From NCBI GenBank assembly GCA_947259235.1, contig CAMYLL010000045.1, forward strand, positions 1 through 12,842: 12,842 bases of DNA, written 5' to 3'. Below the pieces are notes generated by a model. That model worked only from the letters and a program-made list of their open reading frames with translations. It did no database searches and was not told the DNA's origin. Origin of the DNA: an uncultured Pseudodesulfovibrio sp. Its GTDB lineage: Bacteria > Desulfobacterota > Desulfovibrionia > Desulfovibrionales > Desulfovibrionaceae. The translations under genes and the position numbers were made by a program. Below are positions 7,390-12,842 of the stretch, one piece after another. Every line of letters starts with the position of its first letter. Positions within the stretch are counted from its first letter, which is position 1.

Positions 7390-8664
7390 TTACCAGGTTC
7401 TGAACCGTGTGAATTCCGCCAGGGCCTGGCGTTGGGCCTGGCCGCATATGGCGGTGGTGGCCGCGTGGTGGTCCAGGAGCAGGGCCACGAGATCAGGGTC
7501 CAGGATGCCGGATTGGGCCATGTCCTTGAGAACCGCATGGGTCTGGGCAGGTGTCATGCCCGCCCTGTAGGGACGGTCCTCGGTGATGGCGGTGAAGACG
7601 TCGGCCACGGCAACGATGCGGCTGCCCAGTGATATCTGGCTGCCTTTGAGTCCGTGGGGGTAGCCGGAGCCGTCGATCCGCTCGTGGTGCTGGCAGGCCC
7701 AGTCCGTGATGTCTTCCAGCCCGGGGACGGCGCGCAGGATGGTTTCGCAGGCCGCGGCGTGGTTGCGTACGGTCTCGTATTCCGCGTTGTCGAGCTCCGA
7801 CGGCTTGTCGAGGATGACGACGGGCACGGCCAGCTTGCCTATGTCGTGGAGGTTCCCGGCCAGGCGGAGTTTGTTCTGATCCTGCACAGACATTCCGGCC
7901 AGCCCGGCCAGATGGACGGCGGTCTCGGCCACGCCCTGGGAGTGGGTGGCCGTGTGGCGGCTTCGGAAGTCGATGATGTAGGCGAAGAATCTGGAGAAAT
8001 GCAGGAGTTGGTTCTCGGGGATCACGTCCTCGACGATGGGAGATTCAACGCCGTCGCGCACATGGGCCCAGGTGTCGGAGATCCGTTCCCAGAAGGCGGA
8101 CTCGGCCGAGAGATCAAGGAACGCCTCGACCGCCGCCGGGGCGAAGAAGGAGCCGGAGAGGGGGCGGATGCTGTTTCGGATGCGTTCGCGGCCGAGGATA
8201 CGGGTTCCCACATGGGAGAGGATGTCCACCCGGTCCATGAGGTTGATGATGTTGGCCAGCAGGGGGACGGCGGTGTCCTCCATGGGCGGCAGCCGGTTCC
8301 AGCCGGTGTGGTGGTGCAGGATGATGGCGGCGGTCCGGGTCAGCATGGGGTGCAGCCTCAGGAGGCGATACCCGGCCCCGGCGTGGGCGGTGTGGTCTGA
8401 GTCGAAGTCGAGCCCGTCGAGGCGCAGGTCGAGTGAGAACGCGCCGATGTCGTGGAGCAGGGCGGCGACGAGCAGGTCCGTGGTGTCCCGCTGGTTGAGG
8501 CCCATGGCCCCGCCTATGGCCGCCGCGCCCACGCCAACCCTGCGGTGATGGCCGGTGACCGTGGAGCTGACATAGTCCAGGGCGCCGGAAATCCCGTTGA
8601 TCAGGTCTAACAGGTAGACATCGTGCGTGGACCCGCTGGCGCGAGGTGGTTGCTGTGTATGCAT
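7390..8664 (-). CDS. Tandem HD-domain protein with C-terminal HD-GYP phosphodiesterase domain
   Basis: The 424-aa soluble product holds two HD-superfamily domains. The C-terminal one (about 236-424) is a complete HD-GYP domain: His241, His273-Asp274 with Lys277 (LHDIGK), His302, HHERIDGSGYP (326-336, His326/His327 and the GYP motif) and Asp355 in VAVADVF. HD-GYP domains hydrolyse cyclic-di-GMP at a di- or tri-iron centre, so this is the expected activity. The N-terminal half (about 20-160) keeps HD ligands (His39/His40, His71-Asp72 in LLHDIGAF, His94, HHH 117-119, Asp144) but lacks the Lys after DIG and has HTGWNRLP where GYP would be. It is therefore a divergent copy, perhaps regulatory. No receiver, PAS or membrane segment is present. 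ATG start with AAGGAT directly upstream. It lies between two chemoreceptors, so a part in motile/sessile switching is plausible but inferred. Confidence 0.93.
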   Translation of the reverse strand: MHTQQPPRASGSTHDVYLLDLINGISGALDYVSSTVTGHHRRVGVGAAAIGGAMGLNQRDTTDLLVAALLHDIGAFSLDLRLDGLDFDSDHTAHAGAGYRLLRLHPMLTRTAAIILHHHTGWNRLPPMEDTAVPLLANIINLMDRVDILSHVGTRILGRERIRNSIRPLSGSFFAPAAVEAFLDLSAESAFWERISDTWAHVRDGVESPIVEDVIPENQLLHFSRFFAYIIDFRSRHTATHSQGVAETAVHLAGLAGMSVQDQNKLRLAGNLHDIGKLAVPVVILDKPSELDNAEYETVRNHAAACETILRAVPGLEDITDWACQHHERIDGSGYPHGLKGSQISLGSRIVAVADVFTAITEDRPYRAGMTPAQTHAVLKDMAQSGILDPDLVALLLDHHAATTAICGQAQRQALAEFTRFRTW

Positions 8665-8715
8665 ATCCTTATACTATTGCCGTCGTGCTCATGGGCGATG
8701 CATCTCCGAATAGTC

Positions 8716-8748
8716 ATTATGCCATGGGAGAAAAATGGTGTCTGTCAA
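8716..8748 (-). promoter_or_regulatory. Candidate sigma-70 promoter of the HD-GYP gene
   Basis: On the minus strand, TTGACAGACA (8748-8739) contains the -35 element, the better spaced one being CAGACA (8744-8739, 4/6). After 17 bp comes CATAAT (8721-8716, 5/6). The predicted start of transcription is about 45 bp before the HD-GYP ATG. The upstream TTGACA is a perfect box but would need a 21-bp spacer. Confidence 0.4.
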
Positions 8749-8983
8749 AAAACTGCAAAAGATAGAAGGAGGTTCGGATGAGGTGGCGGGAGGACTAATC
8801 GATAGGCGGGTTTCCCGGGGGGTGTCAAGGGCGTTATTTGCGCTCTTTCGACCTTGTTTCATCCCTCCAACGCCCGTTTCCCGGCCGGGGCAAAAGCCCG
8901 TGATACCGTCTCCCCTGGTCCGGGGAAACGGCTCTCCGGCCCGCTGTTGACGCACACACAATCAGCCGCGAAGAGGAGTATCC
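8749..8983 (+). other. Leader region of the phage-type gene with repeated GTTTCCCGG motif and inverted repeat
   Basis: No convincing gene. GTTTCCCGG occurs at 8810-8818 and 8876-8884 in direct orientation, and in inverted, one-base-longer form (CCGGGGAAAC) at 8920-8929. The second and third copies give a 9-bp exact inverted repeat, CCGTTTCCC (8874-8882) and GGGAAACGG (8923-8931), enclosing a GGGC-AAAA-GCCC hairpin (8888-8899), so the transcript could fold into a compact structure 53 nt before the phage gene ATG. A strong ribosome site (AGAAGGAGG) at 8765-8773 precedes a six-codon mini-ORF (ATG at 8778, stop ending at 8798). I saw no clear plus-strand promoter and no match to a riboswitch I know. 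Confidence 0.4.
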
Positions 8984-9568
8984 ATGGCCACCAGTGTCAT
9001 TCAAATCTGCAACAACGCCCTGCTTGATCTGGGGGAGGACGCCATCATGTCCCTTGGAGATGAGGGCAAGGCCGCCGGGCTGTGCAACCATCGCTGGCCC
9101 GCGGTGCGCGACGCCGTGCTGCGCGCCCATCCCTGGAACTGCGCCATGGCCCAGGCCGAGCTGGCCGCGGCAACGGCCGCCCCGCTGTGGAAGTGGGAGT
9201 TCAGGTATGTCCTGCCCGTGGATTTCCTGCGCATTATCCAGATAGTGGGAGCCGACGGTAACCAGGTCCGGGACTGGGAGATACAGGGGGGTATCGTCCT
9301 GTGCAACGAGGACGCGCCCATCTACATTTCCTATGTGCGCCGCGAGACCGATCCCAGGAAGTACGACGCCCTGCTCGACGAGACGCTGGCCGCGCGGCTG
9401 GCCGCCACGCTGGCCTATCCGCTCACCGGCTCCACCTCCCTGGCCCAGGCCTGCTGGACCGTCTATCAGGACAAGCTCGGCGAGGCCCGGGGCGTGGACG
9501 CGCGCGAGGGCGTGCCCGAGTCCGTGACCCCCACCAACTGGCTCGGAGCCAAGCTGGGCGGACGGTGA
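8984..9568 (+). CDS. Phage tail tubular protein A / head-tail adaptor-like protein, isolated
   Basis: The 194-aa product has the length and pattern I associate with podovirus tail tubular protein A-like (head-to-tail connector) proteins: an N-terminal SVIQICNNALLDLGE helix (4-18), a turn with SLGDEGKAAGLCN (23-35), then VRDAVLRAHPWNCAMAQAEL (41-60), an aromatic strand LWKWEFRYVLPVDFLRI (68-84) and a C-terminal helical part LAARLAATLAYPLTGS ... YQDKLGEARGVDA (135-173). In virions such proteins form the ring joining portal and tail. The ATG has AGGAG 6 bases upstream. It is the only plus-strand gene here, divergent from the HD-GYP gene and convergent with the Cache chemoreceptor gene; no portal, capsid, integrase or other phage gene is near. 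The reading frame is intact and its base composition resembles its neighbours, suggesting old or maintained DNA. The family call is from pattern memory and moderately sure. Confidence 0.7.
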   Translation: MATSVIQICNNALLDLGEDAIMSLGDEGKAAGLCNHRWPAVRDAVLRAHPWNCAMAQAELAAATAAPLWKWEFRYVLPVDFLRIIQIVGADGNQVRDWEIQGGIVLCNEDAPIYISYVRRETDPRKYDALLDETLAARLAATLAYPLTGSTSLAQACWTVYQDKLGEARGVDAREGVPESVTPTNWLGAKLGGR

Positions 9569-9662
9569 CCTTCCTGGTCGGCTCGACGTGATCCTGCCGG
9601 GGCATTAGGAAGGTGAACCACTCTGATTGCTTCGGAGGACTCAGGCGCGCAGGCCGCAAAAA

Positions 9663-9691
9663 AAAGGGCCGTCCATCGAGGGCGGCCCTTT
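9663..9691. terminator. Bidirectional rho-independent terminator
   Basis: AAAGGGCCG (9663-9671) pairs with CGGCCCTTT (9683-9691), with two more C-G pairs inside and a 5-base loop. On the minus strand it is followed by eight T (the A run at 9658-9665), ideal for the Cache chemoreceptor gene, whose stop codon is about 22 bp away. On the plus strand TTTCTTTGT follows, ending the phage-type gene transcript. Confidence 0.9.
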
Positions 9692-9713
9692 CTTTGTCGT
9701 GCGTTGTGTCGGG

Positions 9714-12128
9714 TTATTCCTGCATGCGTTCGATGAGCCCCTGGAGCTGGGTGGCCAGCTGGGCGAGGGATTCGATGGCCTGCCGGGATTCCTGCATGGC
9801 GCGGGAGGTTTCCGAGGAGATGATGTTGATTTCGTCGGTGGCCCGGTTGACTTCCTCGCTGGTGGCGGACTGCTCCTCGGCGGCTGTGGCGATGTTGCGT
9901 ACCTGGTCGGAGGACTGTTCCACCAGCTGGCGGATTTCATCCATGGTCTGGCCGGTGCGCCTGGCGAGCTCGGTGCTCTCCGCCACTGCGGTGACCGCTT
10001 CCTCGGTGGCCAGGATGTTGCGCCGGGCGCCGCTCTGGATGTCGTTGATGGCCTGGCTCACCTGCTTGGTGGCGTCCATGGTCTTTTCGGCCAGCTTGCG
10101 CACCTCGTCGGCGACCACGGCAAATCCCCGTCCGGCCTCGCCCGCGCGGGCGGCCTCGATGGCCGCGTTGAGGGCCAGCAGGTTGGTCTGGTCCGCAATG
10201 TCCTCGATGACCTGCATGATGGTCCCGATGCCGTCGGCCTGCTTGCCCAGCTGGGTCATGCTGCCCTTGAGCTCTTCCGAGCGCGTTTCGATCTGGTTGA
10301 TGGCGTGGACTACCTCGGCCACCAGCTTTGCGCCGTCCTCCGCCCTTTCGCGGGTATGGTCCGCGTTTTCGGCCGCGTTGGACGCGTTCTTGGCCACTTC
10401 GAGCACGGTGGCGTTCATCTGCTCCATGGCCGTCGCGGTCTCGGAGACGCGCTCCTGCTGCACTTCCGTTCCCCGGGTGGACTGCTCCACCTGGGCCGAG
10501 AGTTCCTCGGCAGCGGACGAGACCTGGTTGGCGATGGCGTCCGCTTCCTGGGCCACGGCGAGAATCCTGTCATGCTGGGCCTTGGTCTGGCGTTCGGACT
10601 GCTTGATGGTGGTCATGTCCTTGATCAGGGTGAAGCCGCCGATGATGTTGCCGTCAAAGTCCTTGAGGGGCGCGCTGTCCACCAGGATGTCGTAGCTTTT
10701 GCCCTTGGCTGTCTTGCCGGAGGTCTCCTGGCCCAGCAGGCTGCAGTCGTCGAGCATGCACTTGTGCAGGCTCGTCTTCTTGGCCGCGTCGCCGTAGACG
10801 AACTGGCCGAAGGCCTTGCCGATGTAGTCCTCGGGCTTGCCGGGCTTGTCGAAGAGGTCGAGCTCCAGCTGATTGATGAAGGTGATCTTTTCATCAAGAT
10901 CCATGACCACGCACGGCACGGTCAGGCCGTTGAGCAGCCCCTCGGAGAACCCGAGCTTGTTCTTGAGCTCGGCGGTCATGTCGCGCACGGCCACGATGGT
11001 GTCGCCGATGGCGTCCTTGGCCGGGTATTCGATGGTGGCGTTGTAGTTGCCCTTGGCCACCTCGCGGGTGAAGTCGGAGAGGGTGCGCAGGGGGCGGATG
11101 ACGCGCCGGATGATCAGGGTCATGAGCAGGGAGAGGACGAGGATGGACGCCATTGCCACCCCGACGTTCCAGTACAGGACCTTCTTGTCCACGCCGTGCA
11201 TCATCTCATCCTGGGTGAGGGCGAACCCGTAGCTCCAGCCCCAGGGCTTGAAATGCTTGATGAAGACCTGTTTGTCGTTCCCCTTGAATGTATACTGGAC
11301 GAGTCCGTCCTCAACGTTTTCGAACTCGGGCCAGAAGTCGTAGTCGGCCAGGGTCTTGCCTTCGATGGTCGGGTGCAGAACGAGCAGGCCGGTGTTGTTG
11401 AATATGAAGCCGTATCCCTGCCCGCCCACGCTGGCGGCCTCCACAGCCTGACGGAAGGCCGGGGAGAGAATCTTCCTGCCCACATAGATGACGCCGATGA
11501 CGGTTCCCTGGGCGTCCTTGAGGGGCTTGTATGCGGTCTGGTACCAGGCGTTCACCACGTAGGCGATGCCGTAGTAGGTCTCGCCCTTGATGATGGTCGG
11601 GTAGACCGGGCTGGACTCGGGGATGTAGGTTCCCACGGCCCGGGTGTTGTCGAGCTTCATGACGTTGGTGGAGATGCGCAGCAGCTTGCCCGGGAGCAGC
11701 TGGAAGATGGTGGCGGTTCCGCCCACGCGCCGTTGCACCGTGTCGACCAGGGAGAAGTTGCCGTTGACGCTCTGGTAGCCGAACATCATGGTCGGGATCG
11801 AAACATTCTCTTTTTCCTTCGAAACCTGATTGATGATGGTCATGGAGATCATGTTCATGTCGTCAAGGCGCGGCGAGCCTGCGGCGGCGATGGTCTCCTC
11901 CATGATGGACAGGTCGCCCTTGACCTTGTCGTTGAGCAGGTCCTCCTGCATCTTCATCATGTTCAGGGTGCTCTCGGCAGAGGATTCTATGGACGTTCTG
12001 CCCAGCACCTCGAGCGAGTCGTGCACCTGGACATAGGTCACGCCCGACATGACGACGATGGCCATGATGACCACGGAAAGGATGCCGAGCTGGAGCTTGG
12101 TTTGGAATGGAAGTGTCTTCAGGATCAC
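9714..12128 (-). CDS. Methyl-accepting chemotaxis protein with periplasmic Cache sensor, HAMP and PAS domains
   Basis: The 804-aa product is a transmembrane chemoreceptor. TM1 is about 13-32. The periplasmic part (33-315) contains a long helix, then Cache-type cores: [18 protein letters not shown] (136-156), [20 protein letters not shown] and a [10 protein letters not shown] strand (173-217), followed by [20 protein letters not shown] and [14 protein letters not shown] (238-304). This fits the Cache_3-Cache_2 arrangement that binds small organic ligands. TM2 is about 317-339, HAMP about 340-392 and a PAS-like domain about 395-510, with Cys406, Cys457 and Cys462. The signalling domain follows with hairpin [36 protein letters not shown] (646-681). 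It ends in GLIERMQE, with no linker and no CheR-type pentapeptide, unlike the other chemoreceptor. The start is GTG, with GAGGGG about 6 bases upstream; the TM segment follows immediately. Ligand unknown. Confidence 0.95.
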   Translation of the reverse strand: MILKTLPFQTKLQLGILSVVIMAIVVMSGVTYVQVHDSLEVLGRTSIESSAESTLNMMKMQEDLLNDKVKGDLSIMEETIAAAGSPRLDDMNMISMTIINQVSKEKENVSIPTMMFGYQSVNGNFSLVDTVQRRVGGTATIFQLLPGKLLRISTNVMKLDNTRAVGTYIPESSPVYPTIIKGETYYGIAYVVNAWYQTAYKPLKDAQGTVIGVIYVGRKILSPAFRQAVEAASVGGQGYGFIFNNTGLLVLHPTIEGKTLADYDFWPEFENVEDGLVQYTFKGNDKQVFIKHFKPWGWSYGFALTQDEMMHGVDKKVLYWNVGVAMASILVLSLLMTLIIRRVIRPLRTLSDFTREVAKGNYNATIEYPAKDAIGDTIVAVRDMTAELKNKLGFSEGLLNGLTVPCVVMDLDEKITFINQLELDLFDKPGKPEDYIGKAFGQFVYGDAAKKTSLHKCMLDDCSLLGQETSGKTAKGKSYDILVDSAPLKDFDGNIIGGFTLIKDMTTIKQSERQTKAQHDRILAVAQEADAIANQVSSAAEELSAQVEQSTRGTEVQQERVSETATAMEQMNATVLEVAKNASNAAENADHTRERAEDGAKLVAEVVHAINQIETRSEELKGSMTQLGKQADGIGTIMQVIEDIADQTNLLALNAAIEAARAGEAGRGFAVVADEVRKLAEKTMDATKQVSQAINDIQSGARRNILATEEAVTAVAESTELARRTGQTMDEIRQLVEQSSDQVRNIATAAEEQSATSEEVNRATDEINIISSETSRAMQESRQAIESLAQLATQLQGLIERMQE

Positions 12129-12201
12129 GATAGCCCCTCGCCTTCTTGTTGGGTTCGTCCGTGTCTAAATAACAGAAAATTCCGGCCGGATACGGGTGGG
12201 A

Positions 12202-12230
12202 ATTATCTATTTCGTAACATTGCGTAACAA
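12202..12230 (-). promoter_or_regulatory. Candidate sigma-70 promoter of the Cache chemoreceptor gene
   Basis: On the minus strand: TTGTTA (12230-12225, 4/6), a 17-bp spacer, then GATAAT (12207-12202, 5/6 and preceded by A/T-rich DNA). The 5' leader would be about 65-70 nt. A perfect TTGACA at 12240-12235 lies just upstream but has no good -10 at 17 bp. This is the most A/T-rich part of the 137-bp gap between the thermonuclease and chemoreceptor genes. Confidence 0.5.
12211..12230. repeat. Tandem 10-bp direct repeat with CGTAACA core inside a promoter
   Basis: TTCGTAACAT (12211-12220) and TGCGTAACAA (12221-12230) share 8 of 10 bases, with the core CGTAACA repeated exactly one helical turn apart. 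The pair fills the -35 box and most of the spacer of the candidate promoter at 12202-12230, as an operator would. No known regulator consensus recognised. Confidence 0.45.
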
Positions 12231-12265
12231 ATGGTGTCAACGAGGCGTTGCGGTTTGGGATTCGG

Positions 12266-12817
12266 TTATTTGCCGTAAGCTTGCCGCCATTGCGCGGGGG
12301 TCATTTTCAGCCCGCCATGGGCCCAGAAGCCGCTCCGCGCTTTGCGCGCCTGCTCCTCGGCCCGTTTGAGCCGCTGGTAGTGGGCGGTGTTGGGCTTGAC
12401 GGCGATGGCGAGGGCCAGGCCGGAACGGACCATCTCCTCGTTGAGCATGGTGTCGCCGCAGTAGACATAGGCGAGCGTCCGGCCGTAGCGGTCCCGCCGC
12501 TCGGCGTCGAACTCCAGGCGCAGTGTCCGGCCGTAGCAGATGTGCATGACCTTGGTCCGGGCCTGGGTTCCGAACTCCTGCCGCCCCTCGGGGGCGTCTA
12601 TGCCGATGAGACGTACCTTCACGGAGCGTCCGGCGCTCTCCAGCAACAGGGAGTCGCCGTCGATAACGGTCAGGAGCCGCGCCTGCTCTGCACGGGCCAG
12701 CCCGGGTGAGAGCGGGACAAGGACGGTCCCGGCGAGCAAAGCGAGGGTCAACACACCTGCCATGCGCCGCAGGAGAAAGCCGAAGTCGTGGAGGAAAAGA
12801 GGGTTGCGTGCAGTCAT
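12266..12817 (-). CDS. Secreted thermonuclease (SNase-fold) family protein
   Basis: The 183-aa product is a staphylococcal-nuclease-fold protein. The motifs VIDGDSLLLE (51-60), VKVRLIGIDAPE (66-77) and RRDRYGRTLAYVY (107-119) carry the residues equivalent to the catalytic Arg, Asp, Glu and Arg of the nuclease family (Arg69, Asp74, Glu77, Arg113), followed by LNEEMVRSGLA and a KRAEEQARKARSGFW end (151-165). All key residues are kept, so Ca2+-dependent nuclease activity is plausible. Residues about 17-43 (RRMAGVLTLALLAGTVLVPL...GLARA) form a signal peptide, hence export. The start could be the ATG at 12817 or the ATG 18 codons downstream (Met19), which gives a more standard signal peptide; neither has a good ribosome site. 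It lies 137 bp upstream of the Cache chemoreceptor gene on the same strand. Sequence beyond the start is cut by the window edge. Confidence 0.9.
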   Translation of the reverse strand: MTARNPLFLHDFGFLLRRMAGVLTLALLAGTVLVPLSPGLARAEQARLLTVIDGDSLLLESAGRSVKVRLIGIDAPEGRQEFGTQARTKVMHICYGRTLRLEFDAERRDRYGRTLAYVYCGDTMLNEEMVRSGLALAIAVKPNTAHYQRLKRAEEQARKARSGFWAHGGLKMTPAQWRQAYGK

Positions 12818-12842
12818 CGGAACGTCATATATAAAATGATCA

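Noticed and set aside
7118..7447. 109-codon minus-strand frame spanning the HD-GYP/chemoreceptor gap
   Set aside because: Overlaps both neighbouring genes in another frame and contains the repeats and hairpin; no ribosome site or family resemblance.
8735..8950. 71-codon plus-strand frame just before the phage-type gene
   Set aside because: It has a GGGAG near its ATG, but the product is low complexity and Arg/Pro-rich, matches nothing I know, and overlaps the HD-GYP promoter and the inverted repeats; more likely leader DNA.
9568..9614. Inverted repeat ACCTTCCT / AGGAAGGT after the phage-type gene stop codon
   Set aside because: Eight-base arms with a 31-base loop and no T-tract; the real terminator follows at 9663-9691.
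9627..12227. 866-codon plus-strand open frame opposite the Cache chemoreceptor
   Set aside because: Same reason: antisense shadow of a coiled-coil-rich receptor gene, starting inside the terminator region.
1..12842. CRISPR array, tRNA, rRNA, insertion sequence or integrase
   Set aside because: No spaced identical repeats, no tRNA or rRNA motifs and no transposase or integrase frames were seen on either strand.

Overview
The window is a GC-rich stretch of bacterial chromosome. The gene set suggests a sulfate-reducing Desulfovibrionaceae relative (Desulfovibrio/Pseudodesulfovibrio type): a flavoredoxin-like flavin reductase, an SH3b/NlpC-P60 lipoprotein hydrolase resembling the Desulfovibrio DvNlpC architecture, and large chemoreceptors including one with periplasmic CZB-type domains. 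This assignment is inferred from protein content only; there is no rRNA or tRNA in the window.

Layout: nine of ten credible genes lie on the minus strand. From right to left (their direction of transcription) they are a secreted thermonuclease-fold protein (12266-12817), a Cache/HAMP/PAS chemoreceptor (9714-12128), a tandem HD / HD-GYP protein (7390-8664), a chemoreceptor with two periplasmic CZB-like modules and a C-terminal CheR-type pentapeptide (5113-7137), then, after a strong terminator, a secreted alpha/beta hydrolase (4297-5004), a U32-like cysteine-rich protein (3202-4293, 3 bp downstream), a flavin reductase (2589-3161), an NlpC/P60 cell-wall hydrolase (1109-2518) and an unrecognised lipoprotein (77-964). 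The single plus-strand gene (8984-9568) looks like a podovirus tail tubular protein A / head-tail adaptor standing alone, with no other phage gene visible.

How the genes may work together: the middle block (5.1-12.1 kb) is signal transduction, namely two membrane receptors feeding a CheA/CheW array and an HD-GYP protein likely to degrade cyclic-di-GMP. The left block is mostly cell-envelope and redox enzymes. Only the hydrolase/U32-like pair, possibly with the flavin reductase, looks like a real operon; the other genes appear to be separate units with their own candidate promoters or terminators.

Non-coding signals: a perfect 30-bp palindromic terminator at 5061-5090, a bidirectional terminator at 9663-9691, and tandem direct repeats upstream of both chemoreceptors (21-bp period for one, 10-bp period for the other). 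A structured leader also precedes the lone phage gene. I did not find an obviously new multi-gene system. The most unusual items are the isolated phage gene with its structured leader, the duplicated CZB sensor, the U32-like protein with two Cys clusters, and the repeat pairs in front of the chemoreceptors.
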